Source: Gammaproteobacteria bacterium
GTDB taxonomy: Bacteria; Pseudomonadota; Gammaproteobacteria; SZUA-229
Reading direction: 5' to 3'
Assembly: GCA_029882355.1 (NCBI GenBank)
Contig: JAOUKV010000001.1
Location: 1 to 64,000 of the forward strand
Length of the DNA: 64,000 nucleotides
Positions 37,117 through 48,094 of this stretch are shown piece by piece. Both the position numbers and the translations under genes were made by a program. The notes below the pieces were generated by a model. The model worked only from the letters and a program-made list of their open reading frames with translations. It was not told the origin of the DNA and made no database searches. How positions within the stretch are numbered: the first letter of the stretch is position 1; every line of letters starts with the position of its first letter.

Positions 37117-38192
37117 TAAACCGCCCATGGCCCCCATTGCATAACCGACATAACTGCTTCCACAAATATCCAGACGATGGTTACAGGAATAAACACTTTC
37201 CAACCTAAACGCATTATCTGATCATAACGATAACGAGGGAAGGTCGCACGGAACCAGAGGAAACAGAAAATAAAGAAGGCGGTTTTACCAAAGAACCACA
37301 GCATACTGGTTTCAGCCAGAAACGAGCCCTGTGCAAACGCCATGCTTTCGAAGGGTGATAACCAGCCACCCAAAAACATCAAAGAGGTCAGTGCTGAAAT
37401 CAGAATAATGTTGGCATATTCTGCGAGGAAGAAAATCGCGAATGCCATACCAGAATATTCAACGTGGAAACCGGCGACGATTTCAGACTCACCTTCGGCG
37501 ACATCAAAAGGCGCACGGTTTGTTTCAGCGACGCCAGAAATAAAGTAAACAAAAAACAATGGCAGCAATGGCCAAACAAACCAGTTGCCCATACCACCAG
37601 CCTGAGCTTCGACAATATCACTCAAATTTAAACTACCACTGGCCATCAACACACCGACCAGCGCAAAACCCATGGCAATTTCATAAGCGACAATTTGCGC
37701 ACCAGCACGCAGCGCACTCAAAATTGCATACTTGGAATTAGATGCCCAGCCCGCAATGATGACGCCGTAAACACCAATCGAAGTTAAAGCCAGCACATAC
37801 AACAAACCGGCATTAATTTCGGTTAAGGCCATGCCGCGATCAAAAGGTATTACTGCCCAGGCTGCTAGCGCTGGAGCAATAGATAGTACTGGCGCTGTCA
37901 GGAATAAAAATTTATTGGCTTTAGTCGGAAGAATAACTTCTTTCATCATCAGCTTGAGCGCATCTGCGATAGGCTGACCAAGACCCCAAAGTCTGAAACC
38001 AAAGAAACCGACACGGTTCGGACCAATACGCACTTGCATGGCACCGATCACTTTACGCTCTGCATAAGTCACGTAAGCCACTGACAGCATTAGGGGAACA
38101 AGAATCAAAACAATTTTGGCAACAATCTGGATATAAACTGGCAACCAGTTCCAGAAAGTAATCAATGATTCGGGTATAAATTCAATCATCAT
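37116..38192 (-). CDS. nuoH: NADH-quinone oxidoreductase subunit H
   Basis: NuoH (ND1) forms most of the quinone chamber and the membrane anchor for the peripheral arm. The 358-residue product has eight predicted helices and the conserved [25 protein letters not shown] and [24 protein letters not shown] loops near the quinone site. It starts directly after the nuoG stop and overlaps nuoI by one base. Confidence 0.97.
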   Translation of the reverse strand: MMIEFIPESLITFWNWLPVYIQIVAKIVLILVPLMLSVAYVTYAERKVIGAMQVRIGPNRVGFFGFRLWGLGQPIADALKLMMKEVILPTKANKFLFLTAPVLSIAPALAAWAVIPFDRGMALTEINAGLLYVLALTSIGVYGVIIAGWASNSKYAILSALRAGAQIVAYEIAMGFALVGVLMASGSLNLSDIVEAQAGGMGNWFVWPLLPLFFVYFISGVAETNRAPFDVAEGESEIVAGFHVEYSGMAFAIFFLAEYANIILISALTSLMFLGGWLSPFESMAFAQGSFLAETSMLWFFGKTAFFIFCFLWFRATFPRYRYDQIMRLGWKVFIPVTIVWIFVEAVMSVMQWGPWAV

Positions 38193-40580
38193 TTACACCT
38201 TTTCCACTTTGATGGCAGCGAACGCATCGCCCAGCTGATCAGCACCATTGACAGCCATCGGAATCCAGGCTGAACCATTGGGGATACTGTCATCAATCAC
38301 TAAATTCATTTTCGCATTGCTATCGCCCTGAGTTACGGATACGTTTTCACACTCCGTTACAGCGAGATGCTCAGCTTCTGCTGAATTGATTCGCAGGCAA
38401 AGCGATTGTGCATCACTGGCTTTTTGTAATGAAGTTGCACGGCGTAATAAAGCATCACCGGCATACATGGGCACATCACCTGAGCGCATTAACTCATCGG
38501 CGGCATTAATCTCAACAACTTCAACTTCAGCCGATGTCGCGTTATTCAATTCAATGGACTCGCATAAGGTGCGAAGTTCGTTACGCACCTCTTCCGAAGA
38601 CATATAGTCAAATTCTTTTTGATCGAGCAGGTTCGCCAAAACACGCAGAATTTTCCACGCAGGTCGTGACTCACCCTGCGACGGGCAAGCGCCATTAAAG
38701 CTTTGCCACAAACCTTCGACATTAACAAACGTGCCCGAAGTTTCCGCAAACGTAGCTGCAGGCAATAAAACGTTAGCCGTTTCACGCAATTCGGGTGAAT
38801 CAAACGCTGTGATGGCAACCACCATTTCAGCCTGCGCTAACGTGTCTTTCATGGCGTGCACGCTATCGAGCTCAGGCTCCACATTAAGCAGAATCACCGC
38901 CGCTGGAGATTGATTTTTAATATCGCCCGCGTGGTATCCCTGAACAACATTTTCGCTTTCACCCGCAGCAGCACGATGCGGTACTGCGCCAGCCAGCCAG
39001 GCACCAGCAGTATTCGCACCTTCACTTAGGTAACCCAGCGCACTGCCTGTTTCTATTGCAATCGCTTCGGCCAAAGCACGTAGTACAGAATAATTAGGAT
39101 GCATGCTGGCAAGGTTACCCAGCAACACCGTTGCTTTGTTAGCAGACTTCAACTGACTAACAATGGCTTTGTGTTCAACCGTTGGTTTCAAACCCGTCAG
39201 CATTTTTTTCAGGTGCGATGCCATAGCATGTTTTGATGCCTTATAAGACGCGGCAGCAATCATAGCCAGCTCATTGACCAGGTGTTGTTGCGCAACCGAA
39301 ATATTGCTGGCGACAGGAAAGTTAAATTCGTAAGCACGTGGATTTACAAAACTAATTTGCGCTGCATTGTTAATCGCCGCCTTTCTTAAGCGGTGCGAAA
39401 TCATCGGTTGTTCTTTACGAACATTGGAACCGATTAATAATGCCGCGTTCAGATTTTCCAAATCTTCAATATTCTGACCCAGCCACGGCATTACCGGTGC
39501 TGAACCCTGACCACTAAAATCAGACTGGCGCAGACGGTGATCGATATTGCCGCTGCCCATAGAGCGCATCAATTTCTGCGTCAGATATAATTCTTCAAGC
39601 GTTGAATTAGGTGAGACTAAAGCGGCAATTTTATCTGCACCCTGCTCTTCGTCTTCAAGTATTGCTTTAATCTTGTCACTGGCGAGACCCATAGCGGTGT
39701 CCCAGTCGGTCTGCTTCCATTCGCCATTATGCTTAACCATTGGTGTGGTCAAACGGTCTTCACTATTAATACCTTCATAACTGAAACGATCACGATCTGA
39801 AATCCAGACTTCATTCAGCGCTTCATTATCGCGAGGTACAACACGAACCACATCATTACGCGAGGTGTGTACGAATACATTTGAACCGACACAATCGTGT
39901 GGCGCAACTGAAGCATGCTGAATCATTTCCCAGGCACGTGCTGAATATCGTGAAGGCTTAGCTGTTAGTGCACCTACAGGACACAAATCAATCACGTTAC
40001 CAGATAGCTCTGACGTCACCGCACTATTCATGAAGGTCGCAATACAGGCGCGATCACCACGACTGGTCATACCCATTTCACGGACACCGGCAATTTCTTC
40101 ACCGAAACGAACACAACGCGTGCAATGGATACAACGTGTCAATTCAGTTGCAATCAGCGGACCGATACTCTTATCAAAAACGACGCGTTTGCCTTCAGAA
40201 TATTGTGAAACATCCTGACCATAAGCCATGGCCACATCCTGTAATTCACACTCGCCACCCTGATCACAGATAGGGCAATCTAAGGGATGATTAATCAGCA
40301 GGAATTCCATCACCGATTTCTGCGCCGCTTTGGCCGCAGCCGATTTAGTATGCACGACCATGCCTTCCATAACTGGCGTCGCACAGGCAGGCATTGGTTT
40401 TGGTGCTTTCTCAACTTCAACCAGACACATGCGGCAGTTCGCGGCCACGGTCAATTTTTCGTGGTAACAAAAACGCGGTACACGAATATTTTCTTTGTCA
40501 GTAACATTGATCAGCATGGCACCTTTAGGCGCTTTCAGCTCCTGACCATCGACTGTGATTGTAACCAGTTCTTCTGTCAT
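38193..40580 (-). CDS. nuoG: NADH-quinone oxidoreductase subunit G
   Basis: NuoG is the largest peripheral-arm subunit. The 795-residue product has the N-terminal [2Fe-2S] ferredoxin domain (C in FCYHEKL and CRMC), the His/Cys cluster region, the CPICDQGGECELQD segment and CIHCTRCVRF [4Fe-4S] site, then a molybdopterin-oxidoreductase-like domain without cofactor role (about 220-790). It starts with TAATG overlap after nuoF. The length is shorter than the 900-residue E. coli form, as usual in lineages with separate nuoC and nuoD. Confidence 0.96.
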   Translation of the reverse strand: MTEELVTITVDGQELKAPKGAMLINVTDKENIRVPRFCYHEKLTVAANCRMCLVEVEKAPKPMPACATPVMEGMVVHTKSAAAKAAQKSVMEFLLINHPLDCPICDQGGECELQDVAMAYGQDVSQYSEGKRVVFDKSIGPLIATELTRCIHCTRCVRFGEEIAGVREMGMTSRGDRACIATFMNSAVTSELSGNVIDLCPVGALTAKPSRYSARAWEMIQHASVAPHDCVGSNVFVHTSRNDVVRVVPRDNEALNEVWISDRDRFSYEGINSEDRLTTPMVKHNGEWKQTDWDTAMGLASDKIKAILEDEEQGADKIAALVSPNSTLEELYLTQKLMRSMGSGNIDHRLRQSDFSGQGSAPVMPWLGQNIEDLENLNAALLIGSNVRKEQPMISHRLRKAAINNAAQISFVNPRAYEFNFPVASNISVAQQHLVNELAMIAAASYKASKHAMASHLKKMLTGLKPTVEHKAIVSQLKSANKATVLLGNLASMHPNYSVLRALAEAIAIETGSALGYLSEGANTAGAWLAGAVPHRAAAGESENVVQGYHAGDIKNQSPAAVILLNVEPELDSVHAMKDTLAQAEMVVAITAFDSPELRETANVLLPAATFAETSGTFVNVEGLWQSFNGACPSQGESRPAWKILRVLANLLDQKEFDYMSSEEVRNELRTLCESIELNNATSAEVEVVEINAADELMRSGDVPMYAGDALLRRATSLQKASDAQSLCLRINSAEAEHLAVTECENVSVTQGDSNAKMNLVIDDSIPNGSAWIPMAVNGADQLGDAFAAIKVEKV

Positions 40581-41875
40581 TACGCCGCCTTCACCATGCT
40601 TTTCTTATGTTCAACATAGTATTCAAATTCTTCTCGGAAGTGTTTCAGGAAACTACGCACCGGCATCGCCGCGGCATCACCTAAAGCACAAATTGTTCGT
40701 CCTTCAATTTTGCTAGCCACATCATCAAGTTTGGCAATATCTTCATATGTACCCTTACCTTCAACAATACGTGTCAGCATACGATACAACCAGCCTGTGC
40801 CTTCGCGACATGGCGTACATTGACCACAGGATTCTGAAAAGTAAAAACGTGAAATACGTTGCAGCGCCTTAACCATGTCGGTAGTTTCATCCATAACGAT
40901 AACCGCACCAGAACCCAACATAGAGCCAGCCTCAACAACGGAGTCGTAATCCATGTTGGCACCCATCATAATATCTCCGGGAACCACCGGCACGGATGAA
41001 CCACCTGGAATCACGGCCTTCAAGCGTTTGCCTTCACGCACACCACCTGCCAGCGCCAGCAAATCCTTGAATGAGGAGCCCATTGGAATTTCAAAATTAC
41101 CCGGATTATTGACGTGACCGGAAACTGAAAATAATTTAACGCCACCATTATTGGGAATACCCAGATCAGCAAACCACTTGCCACCGTTACGAATAATCGA
41201 CGGCACCGATGACAAAGTTTCGGTGTTGTTAATCGTAGTCGGTTTTCCATACAAACCAAAGTTGGCAGGAAATGGTGGTTTAAATCGTGGCAGACCACGT
41301 TCACCTTCCAGCGAATTCAGCAGGGCTGTTTCTTCACCGCAAATATAAGCACCCGCACCTAATGAGGCATGAAGATCGATACTGACATCACTGCCTAAAA
41401 TTTTCTCACCCAGCAATCCATTTTTATAAGCTTCATCCAGTGCTGCCTGAAAATGCTGCGCAGGCTCGTCCATAAATTCGCCACGCATGTAGTTGTAACC
41501 AACATCAGCACCCATGGCATAACAGGCAATCGCCATACCTTCAACTAATGCATGAGGATTAAAACGCAAAATATCTCTATCTTTACAGGTGCCCGGCTCA
41601 CTTTCGTCTGAGTTACAAACCAGATACTTTTGCACCGGTGCAGTCCGTGGCATAAAACTCCATTTCAAACCAGTAGGGAAACCCGCACCACCACGACCAC
41701 GAAGACCGGAAGCTTTAACTTCTTCGATTACATCTTCGGGTGAAATCTTTTCTGTCAGAATTTTACGCCAGGCTTCGTAACCGCCTACTTTCAAATAATT
41801 TTCATACGACCAGGGCCGATCTTCAAATTTGAGCGTGGCGTAACAAACTTGCACTTTTGTAAGGTCGCTCATCAT
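40580..41875 (-). CDS. nuoF: NADH-quinone oxidoreductase subunit F
   Basis: NuoF binds NADH and FMN and carries cluster N3. The 431-residue product has the [13 protein letters not shown] flavin/NADH loop, the [17 protein letters not shown] segment and the [11 protein letters not shown] cluster motif. Two tandem ATG codons (41875 and 41872) overlap the nuoE stop, so translation is coupled. Confidence 0.98.
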   Translation of the reverse strand: MMSDLTKVQVCYATLKFEDRPWSYENYLKVGGYEAWRKILTEKISPEDVIEEVKASGLRGRGGAGFPTGLKWSFMPRTAPVQKYLVCNSDESEPGTCKDRDILRFNPHALVEGMAIACYAMGADVGYNYMRGEFMDEPAQHFQAALDEAYKNGLLGEKILGSDVSIDLHASLGAGAYICGEETALLNSLEGERGLPRFKPPFPANFGLYGKPTTINNTETLSSVPSIIRNGGKWFADLGIPNNGGVKLFSVSGHVNNPGNFEIPMGSSFKDLLALAGGVREGKRLKAVIPGGSSVPVVPGDIMMGANMDYDSVVEAGSMLGSGAVIVMDETTDMVKALQRISRFYFSESCGQCTPCREGTGWLYRMLTRIVEGKGTYEDIAKLDDVASKIEGRTICALGDAAAMPVRSFLKHFREEFEYYVEHKKSMVKAA

Positions 41876-42366
41876 TTCAGCCCGTCCAGAATCTCATCCA
41901 CCTTTTTAGTGGTGAGTTTTTCATGATAAACATGATCAACCTGCATCATCGGACCGCCAGCACAGGCAGCCAGACACTCTTCTTCAACCTTGAGATAAAT
42001 ACGACCATCTTCCGTACTCTCTCCCAGTTTAATGCCCAGTTTTTTCTCAACATGATCGACAATGTTCTGAGACCCCATCAACATGCAACATATATTGGTA
42101 CATATCGCAACGTTGTGTCGCGCTACCGGTTTCAATTCATACATCGAATAAAAACTGGCGACTTCATAAACTTCAATTTTTGCCAGATCAAGATAAGCAG
42201 CCACTGCATCCATCAGTTCATTAGTCAGGAAACCTTTGTTTTCATGCTGCACAACATTGAGCGCACCCAGCAAAGCCGATTTCTGTTTACCTTGAGGGAA
42301 CTTGGCAATCAGCGCATCAATTTCTTTGCGACTGTGTTTCGATAATTGTGTATTTTCTGTAGTCAT
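41872..42366 (-). CDS. nuoE: NADH-quinone oxidoreductase subunit E
   Basis: NuoE carries the [2Fe-2S] cluster N1a, with cysteines in [11 protein letters not shown] and [12 protein letters not shown]. From the ATG at 42366 the product has 164 residues, the normal length, and begins [17 protein letters not shown]. An upstream frame extension overlaps nuoD and is not believed. It begins four bases after the nuoD stop. Confidence 0.96.
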   Translation of the reverse strand: MTTENTQLSKHSRKEIDALIAKFPQGKQKSALLGALNVVQHENKGFLTNELMDAVAAYLDLAKIEVYEVASFYSMYELKPVARHNVAICTNICCMLMGSQNIVDHVEKKLGIKLGESTEDGRIYLKVEEECLAACAGGPMMQVDHVYHEKLTTKKVDEILDGLK

Positions 42367-42370
42367 AAGC

Positions 42371-43624
42371 TCAACGATCCACGTCGCCAAATACAATATC
42401 CTGCGTACCAATAATGGCAACCACGTCGGCCAACATATGCCCCTTGGTCATTTCATCCATGGCAGAAATATGTACAAAACTGGGTGGACGAATTTTCATG
42501 CGGTATGGTTTGTTGGCGCCATCGGAAACCAAATAGATACCAAACTCACCTTTGGGATGTTCTGTGGCTACATAAGCCTCGCCCTTGGGCAAACAAAAAC
42601 CTTCAGTAAATAATTTGAAGTGATGAATCAGCGATTCCATATCTGCTTTCATGCCTTCGCGACTTGGTGGTGTTACTTTGTGATCTTGCAGCATCACTGG
42701 ACCATCATTTTCACGCAACCATTTAATACACTGCTTGATGATGCGATTAGACTGACGGAATTCTTCCATACGAATAATATAACGATCATAACAATCGCCA
42801 TTGGTACCTACGGGTATATCAAAGTTCATACGATCATAAACTTCGTACGGTTGTTTTTTGCGTAAATCCCACTCAACACCTGAACCACGCAACATCGGAC
42901 CGGTAAAACCAAGTGCCATTGCACGCTCTGGTGTGACGATACCAATATCAACGGTACGCTGCTTCCAGATACGGTTGTCGGTTAGCAGTGTTTCGTATTC
43001 ATCAACGTATTTAGGAAAGCGCTCGGTAAAATCCTCGAGGAAATCGAGCAAAGAACCCTGACGATTTTCATTGAGTTTGCTCACTTCACGTTTGTTATGC
43101 CACTTTGATTTTTCGTACTGCGGCATAGTGTCAGGCAGATCGCGCGCAACACCACCGGGGCGGAAGTAGGTCGCATGCAAACGCGCGCCGGAAACTGCTT
43201 CGTAAGCATCCATCAAATCTTCACGCTCACGGAAAGCGTAAAGGAACATGGTCATCGCACCCACGTCCAGGGCATGCGCGCCAATCCATAATAAATGGTT
43301 CAGGATACGGGTAATCTCTGCAAACATGACACGAATATATTGCGCACGTTCAGGACATTCCACACCCAGCATTTTTTCCATGGCCAGAACATAACTGTGT
43401 TCGTTACACATCATCGATACGTAGTCGAGTCGATCCATGTAACCGATACTTTGATTATAAGGTTTAGATTCGGCCAGTTTTTCTGTGGCACGATGCAACA
43501 GGCCCACATGCGGGTCGGCACGTTGAATAACTTCACCATCCATTTCCAGCACCAGACGTAGTACGCCATGCGCTGCAGGATGAGCGGGGCCGAAATTCAA
43601 TGTGTAATTACGAATTTCAGGCAT
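42371..43624 (-). CDS. nuoD: NADH-quinone oxidoreductase subunit D
   Basis: NuoD is the 49-kDa-type subunit at the quinone site, related to hydrogenase large subunits. From ATG 43624 the product has 417 residues and starts [20 protein letters not shown] with the quinone-site histidine region. AGGAG lies eight bases upstream and decides the start. The start overlaps the last eight bases of nuoC. In E. coli these two genes are fused; here they are separate. Confidence 0.97.
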   Translation of the reverse strand: MPEIRNYTLNFGPAHPAAHGVLRLVLEMDGEVIQRADPHVGLLHRATEKLAESKPYNQSIGYMDRLDYVSMMCNEHSYVLAMEKMLGVECPERAQYIRVMFAEITRILNHLLWIGAHALDVGAMTMFLYAFREREDLMDAYEAVSGARLHATYFRPGGVARDLPDTMPQYEKSKWHNKREVSKLNENRQGSLLDFLEDFTERFPKYVDEYETLLTDNRIWKQRTVDIGIVTPERAMALGFTGPMLRGSGVEWDLRKKQPYEVYDRMNFDIPVGTNGDCYDRYIIRMEEFRQSNRIIKQCIKWLRENDGPVMLQDHKVTPPSREGMKADMESLIHHFKLFTEGFCLPKGEAYVATEHPKGEFGIYLVSDGANKPYRMKIRPPSFVHISAMDEMTKGHMLADVVAIIGTQDIVFGDVDR

Positions 43625-44348
43625 CAGAATTCTCCTCACTCGCTACTGGAGTTTCTGTTTCAAAACGGTCATCTTCCCGAATAACTTTAGGCACAAGCAC
43701 ACGTGGTTCGATGGTGACTGGTTGATAAATCACGCGCTTCTGCTCTTCGTCATAACGCATTTCAACATGGCCGATCAACGGGAAATCTTTACGGAAAGGA
43801 TGACCAACAAAACCATAGTCGGTCAGGATGCGACGTAAATCAGGATGACCTTCAAACATAATACCGAACAAATCAAAAGCCTCACGCTCAAACCAGTTAG
43901 CAACTGGCCAGAGATCAACCACAGAGGGCACCATCGGCGCAAACTCATCTTCGCAATAAACACGAACACGCATACGCTGGTTATTCGTTATCGACAGAAA
44001 ATGATAAACCGCAGCAAAGCGTGGACGATCAGTGCAAACCTGTGCGGGTGCTTCACCAAAACGTAAACGTGCATTCACGGCTGAATCAACACCACGACTA
44101 AAACCCGTGGACGATGATTCTTTAGTTGCCCATTCACAACTACCGTATTCAGAGTAATCTACGCCACAAACATCGATCAATTGCTCGAAAGCAAATTGTT
44201 TGTCATCACGTAAGGTTTTACAAACACTCAGTAAATCCATAGCCGCCACTTCAACAGTGACTTCCTTGAATTCAACGATATTTGATTGCAATGTAGAACC
44301 AAATGTCTTCTGCAAGCGATCAGATAATTGCTGGATACGTGTCGTCAT
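43617..44348 (-). CDS. nuoC: NADH-quinone oxidoreductase subunit C
   Basis: NuoC is the 30-kDa-type subunit linking the hydrophilic domain near the quinone site. The 243-residue product has the ERE-like signature ([41 protein letters not shown]) near 160-200. The first half contains a Ser/Gly insert near 75-95 that varies among relatives. It starts next to the nuoB stop (one-base overlap) and overlaps nuoD by eight bases. Confidence 0.97.
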   Translation of the reverse strand: MTTRIQQLSDRLQKTFGSTLQSNIVEFKEVTVEVAAMDLLSVCKTLRDDKQFAFEQLIDVCGVDYSEYGSCEWATKESSSTGFSRGVDSAVNARLRFGEAPAQVCTDRPRFAAVYHFLSITNNQRMRVRVYCEDEFAPMVPSVVDLWPVANWFEREAFDLFGIMFEGHPDLRRILTDYGFVGHPFRKDFPLIGHVEMRYDEEQKRVIYQPVTIEPRVLVPKVIREDDRFETETPVASEENSDA

Positions 44349-44839
44349 CAGGCTTCCTGAGGCTGACGGGCAATCGTGTTAGTACGGCGAATCTTGTTCT
44401 GCAATTGCATGATGCCATAGAGCAGCGCTTCTGCTGTTGGCGGACAACCGGGAACATAAATATCGACAGGAACAATTCGGTCGCAACCTCGTACCACCGA
44501 ATAAGAATAATGATAATAACCACCGCCGTTGGCACAAGACCCCATAGAGATCACCCAGCGAGGCTCAGCCATCTGGTCATAAACTTTACGCAAAGCAGGA
44601 GCCATTTTGTTACACAGCGTACCGGCAACAATCAGCACATCGGACTGACGTGGGCTAGGACGGAAAATAATGCCGAAGCGGTCAAGGTCATAACGCGAAG
44701 CACCTGCCTGCATCATTTCTACCGCACAGCAGGCCAGGCCAAAAGTCACTGGCCATAAAGAACCGGTGCGCGCCCAGTTGATAAGGCCGTCAAGCTGAGT
44801 GGTAGCGAAGCCCTGATTAAACTTACCTTCTATTCCCAT
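44348..44839 (-). CDS. nuoB: NADH-quinone oxidoreductase subunit B
   Basis: NuoB holds cluster N2, the final electron donor to quinone. The product (163 residues from ATG 44839) has the N2 ligands in [28 protein letters not shown] and [11 protein letters not shown]. The start at 44839 begins [11 protein letters not shown] as in relatives and overlaps the nuoA end by ten bases; the frame continues upstream to 44860 but that part is nuoA overlap. Confidence 0.97.
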   Translation of the reverse strand: MGIEGKFNQGFATTQLDGLINWARTGSLWPVTFGLACCAVEMMQAGASRYDLDRFGIIFRPSPRQSDVLIVAGTLCNKMAPALRKVYDQMAEPRWVISMGSCANGGGYYHYSYSVVRGCDRIVPVDIYVPGCPPTAEALLYGIMQLQNKIRRTNTIARQPQEA

Positions 44840-45189
44840 TCCAGCGCCCCTTTTTTCCACTCGTAAATAAAGCCAATAACAAGAATACCTAAAAATATTC
44901 CCATAGCGACGAGACCGAACATGCCGATATCATCGAGCACGATAGCCCAGGGGAAAAGGAACGCGATTTCTAAATCAAAAATAATAAACAGAATGGCAAC
45001 CAGGTAATAACGCACGTCGAATTTCATGCGCGAGTCCTCGAAGGCCTCGAAACCACATTCGAAGGGGGAGTTTTTAGCCGCATCGGGCTTGTGAGGCGCC
45101 AATAAATAACCGCCCAGGAAAATGGGGCCAATACCAACCATTAAACCTATGGCGAGAAAAATCAGTACCGGCAAATAATTCTCTAACAT
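44830..45189 (-). CDS. nuoA: NADH-quinone oxidoreductase subunit A
   Basis: NuoA (ND3) is a three-helix membrane subunit whose loop with the conserved cysteine ([40 protein letters not shown]) contacts the quinone cavity. The 119-residue product has normal length, with GGGG ahead of the ATG. It is the first gene of the nuo operon, 112 bases after tRNA-Leu; I find no convincing promoter in that gap (only an isolated TATAAA), so read-through from secG-tRNA-Leu is possible. Confidence 0.97.
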   Translation of the reverse strand: MLENYLPVLIFLAIGLMVGIGPIFLGGYLLAPHKPDAAKNSPFECGFEAFEDSRMKFDVRYYLVAILFIIFDLEIAFLFPWAIVLDDIGMFGLVAMGIFLGILVIGFIYEWKKGALEWE

Positions 45190-45301
45190 TTTAACCCCAC
45201 GAATTCACTGCTTTTCAGCAAGTCTCGTTATTTTTTATAGTTATTCGCAATCCGCAATCCTTGCGAGGTACTCTAGCAGAACACCTGTCCATCACCAAAT
45301 T

Positions 45302-45386
45302 TGGTGCCGATGGCCGGAGTCGAACCGGCACAGCTTTCGCCACACGCCCCTCAAGCGTGCGTGTCTACCAATTTCACCACATCGGC
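45302..45386 (-). tRNA. tRNA-Leu (GAG)
   Basis: This 85-base type II tRNA has a seven-pair acceptor stem GCCGATG/CATCGGC, discriminator A and encoded CCA, anticodon arm CACGC-TTGAGGG-GCGTG with anticodon GAG, and a long variable arm. It lies 23 bases after secG on the same strand, the same neighbour as E. coli leuU, and reads CUC and CUU codons. Confidence 0.96.
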
Positions 45387-45409
45387 TGTATTTATATCTT
45401 TTAGTCCGA

Positions 45410-45832
45410 TTATTCTGCGGCGGGAGGTACGTCGCTTTCAACAGGAGCATCTACCGCTGCTGGCACATCACTTTCAACGGGAACATCTGCAGGCATTGGC
45501 ACACCACCAAAAGATTCAGCAGCCTGGTCGGTAACTACAGCAGCCTCTGAACTTACTTCGATAGTATCTATAACGCTGGCTGGAGCCTCACGATGCCCTG
45601 CCAGATAAGCCAAAGCGATGCTATTGAGAAAGAAGCAGGTAGCAAGTATAGCCGTACTCTTACTCAAAAAATTGGATGAACCACTAGCACCGAATACTGA
45701 GCCAGCACCACCGCCACCACCGCCAAAAGTTGCACCTTCGCTCGCACCTTTGCCCTTCTGCAACAGGATCAGGCCAATAATGGCTACTGCCATAAACACC
45801 TGCAAAATCAACAGTATTACATCTAAATTCAC
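45410..45832 (-). CDS. secG: Protein translocase subunit SecG
   Basis: SecG is the accessory membrane subunit of the SecYEG translocon. The product (140 residues) has two membrane helices (about 5-24 and 60-79) joined by the conserved LLQKGKGASEGATFGGGG...NFLS loop. A 60-residue acidic Pro/Val/Glu tail carries a repeated VESDVPAA/VESDVPPA unit and is longer than in E. coli. The start is a GTG at 45832 preceded by AAGGA within the end of tpiA; an in-frame ATG at 45859 would lie inside tpiA with no ribosome site. Confidence 0.9.
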   Translation of the reverse strand: MNLDVILLILQVFMAVAIIGLILLQKGKGASEGATFGGGGGGAGSVFGASGSSNFLSKSTAILATCFFLNSIALAYLAGHREAPASVIDTIEVSSEAAVVTDQAAESFGGVPMPADVPVESDVPAAVDAPVESDVPPAAE

Positions 45833-45837
45833 AATAA

Positions 45838-46590
45838 TTATCCTTGTCCTGCTGAACAAATAACTAAAAAGTCTTCGGCTTTTAGCGAAGCGCCACCGAT
45901 CAAACCACCATCAATATCGGGCTGCGATCTCAATTCTGCAGCATTAGCTGAATTCATGCTGCCACCGTATAAAATTCTCAAACCTTCAGCAATGACTTTA
46001 TCCTGCTCAGCAATTTTGTTACGAATAAAGGCATGCACTTCCTGGGCTTGCTCAGGTGACGCTGTCTTGCCCGTACCAATCGCCCAAACCGGCTCGTAAG
46101 CGAGCACAGCATTAGCCAAAGATGCCACACCATCTGAATTCAAAATCGCGTCAATCTGACGACCAACAACTTGCTCAGTGATGCCCTGCTCGCGCTCTTC
46201 CAGCGTTTCACCGATGCAGAAAATAGGCTTGAGGCCATTTTTCAGAACCGCGCCGTATTTAATCGCGGTCACTTCATCAGTTTCACCGTACATAGCACGA
46301 CGTTCAGAATGACCGATGATGACATATTCACAACCCACGTCTTTCAACATCGGACCTGAAACTTCACCAGTAAATGCACCCGCATCCTGATCACACATAT
46401 TCTGCGCACCCAGTTTGATGCCAGAATCACCAATTGCATCGGCGACTGAAGGGATATATACAAAGGGAGGGCAAACTACAACTTCAGCATTAACTCCACC
46501 CATGCCAGCCTTAATACCGTTCATCAATTCTTTTACGCTATCGCTGGAACCGTTCATCTTCCAGTTACCCGCTACCATAGGCTGACGCAT
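45838..46590 (-). CDS. tpiA: Triosephosphate isomerase
   Basis: TpiA interconverts dihydroxyacetone phosphate and glyceraldehyde 3-phosphate. The 250-residue product has the catalytic lysine in AGNWKMNG, histidine in IIGHSERR and glutamate in [13 protein letters not shown], with the phosphate loop GGSMNSANA near the end. The start at 46590 follows GGAGA seven bases upstream; a frame extension to 46641 is not supported. It sits between glmM and secG, as in pseudomonads. Confidence 0.98.
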   Translation of the reverse strand: MRQPMVAGNWKMNGSSDSVKELMNGIKAGMGGVNAEVVVCPPFVYIPSVADAIGDSGIKLGAQNMCDQDAGAFTGEVSGPMLKDVGCEYVIIGHSERRAMYGETDEVTAIKYGAVLKNGLKPIFCIGETLEEREQGITEQVVGRQIDAILNSDGVASLANAVLAYEPVWAIGTGKTASPEQAQEVHAFIRNKIAEQDKVIAEGLRILYGGSMNSANAAELRSQPDIDGGLIGGASLKAEDFLVICSAGQG

Positions 46591-46717
46591 TGTATTCTCC
46601 ACTATATTCAAAGGTGGCAAAGGATACCTGTCAGCACCCAAGAAATCAATAATGATAAGAGGTTAATCGATGAATATAGAAGGCTTTGGATGAACTAATT
46701 GAACAAAACCGTACAAA

Positions 46718-48049
46718 TCAGGCTGCTGCGACCGAATCAGCAATACTCTGCGTTAAGGCATGCACCATGGTTTCATCTTCACCTTCCACCATTACCCTGA
46801 TCAATGGCTCAGTACCGGATGGGCGCAACAACACCCTGCCCCGACCATCGAGCTGCTGCTCGGCCTGCTGTAACACTGATTTTACCTGCTCAGATTCGAG
46901 CGGGTTAGCCTGACCATTCAAAGGCACATTAATCATATGCATGGGCATTTTCTTCATGCCTGACCTGGCCTCACTCAGTGTTTTTCCGGTTTCAGCCAAA
47001 TAAGCCAGTACCTGTAGGGCCGAGACAATACCATCACCGGTGGTGGTTCGATCAAGACAGATAATATGCCCCGACGACTCCCCCCCCAGCATCCAGCCTT
47101 TCTGATTAAGGCTTTCGAGCACGTAGCGGTCACCGACATTGGCACGAACGAACTCTAGCTCCATTTCCTTGATCGCCAGCTCCAGCCCCATATTGCTCAT
47201 TAAAGTACCGACCACACCTTTAATATCGTCACCTGAATGCAACCTTGCTTTTGCAATGATATAGAGCAGCTCATCACCATCGATGATCTCACCATCCGCA
47301 TCCACCATGATAAGTCGATCACCATCACCATCAAGTGCAATACCTAGATCAGCACTCTGCTCTTTGACTACTTTCTGCAAATGCCCGGGATGGGTTGAGC
47401 CTCTGTATGCATTGATGTTGATACCATCAGGCTCAGCCCCCTCGACAACCACACTGGCTCCCAGCTCAGTCAGTACCTGCGGCGCAATATTGTAAGTTGC
47501 TCCATTGGCGCAATCGATCACGATATTCATGCCGGTAAATTTTGTCGTCAACGGAATGGTAGCCTTACACGCCTCGATATATCGCCCCTGAGCATCGTTA
47601 ACACGTTGAGCCTTACCTAATTCGAACGAATCCACCGTCGTCATCGGCGAATCAAACATGGCTTCGATTTGAAACTCCAAATCATCTGCCAGCTTACTAC
47701 CTTCAGCAGAGAAAAATTTTAGACCATTATCGTAGAAAGGGTTGTGCGACGCACTGATGACAATGCCCGCAGAGGCATGTAATGTTCTTGTTAGATAAGC
47801 AATACCCGGTGTCGGCATTGGTCCCAATAAGCGCACATCCACGCCGGCTGCCGACAACCCCGCTTCCAGCGCCGATTCAAACATGTAACCCGAAATACGC
47901 GTATCTTTACCGATTACCACCAGTTTCTCGCCCTGACTTGCCAGCACTTTACCTACCGCCCAACCCAACTTAAGAACCTGATCGGCGGTCATCAAACCTT
48001 CACCGACTTTGCCGCGAATACCGTCAGTACCAAAATATTTTTTCGTCAT
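46718..48049 (-). CDS. glmM: Phosphoglucosamine mutase
   Basis: GlmM converts glucosamine 6-phosphate to the 1-phosphate for UDP-GlcNAc, peptidoglycan and lipopolysaccharide synthesis. The 443-residue product has the active-site phosphoserine in [12 protein letters not shown] (about S101), the metal loop DGDGDRL and the C-terminal [15 protein letters not shown] phosphate-binding loop. The length is normal. It follows folP in the usual order. Confidence 0.98.
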   Translation of the reverse strand: MTKKYFGTDGIRGKVGEGLMTADQVLKLGWAVGKVLASQGEKLVVIGKDTRISGYMFESALEAGLSAAGVDVRLLGPMPTPGIAYLTRTLHASAGIVISASHNPFYDNGLKFFSAEGSKLADDLEFQIEAMFDSPMTTVDSFELGKAQRVNDAQGRYIEACKATIPLTTKFTGMNIVIDCANGATYNIAPQVLTELGASVVVEGAEPDGININAYRGSTHPGHLQKVVKEQSADLGIALDGDGDRLIMVDADGEIIDGDELLYIIAKARLHSGDDIKGVVGTLMSNMGLELAIKEMELEFVRANVGDRYVLESLNQKGWMLGGESSGHIICLDRTTTGDGIVSALQVLAYLAETGKTLSEARSGMKKMPMHMINVPLNGQANPLESEQVKSVLQQAEQQLDGRGRVLLRPSGTEPLIRVMVEGEDETMVHALTQSIADSVAAA

Positions 48050-48094
48050 AACTACTTTTTTCCTAATAAAACGCTTCCATAACTCAGGCTAAAC

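Noticed and set aside
44303-44758. Plus-strand 151-residue reading frame
   Set aside because: It is opposite nuoB and nuoC, resembles no known protein to my eye, and the minus-strand genes carry conserved cluster motifs.
45301-45534. Plus-strand 77-residue reading frame
   Set aside because: It crosses tRNA-Leu and the end of secG; both are well supported on the other strand.
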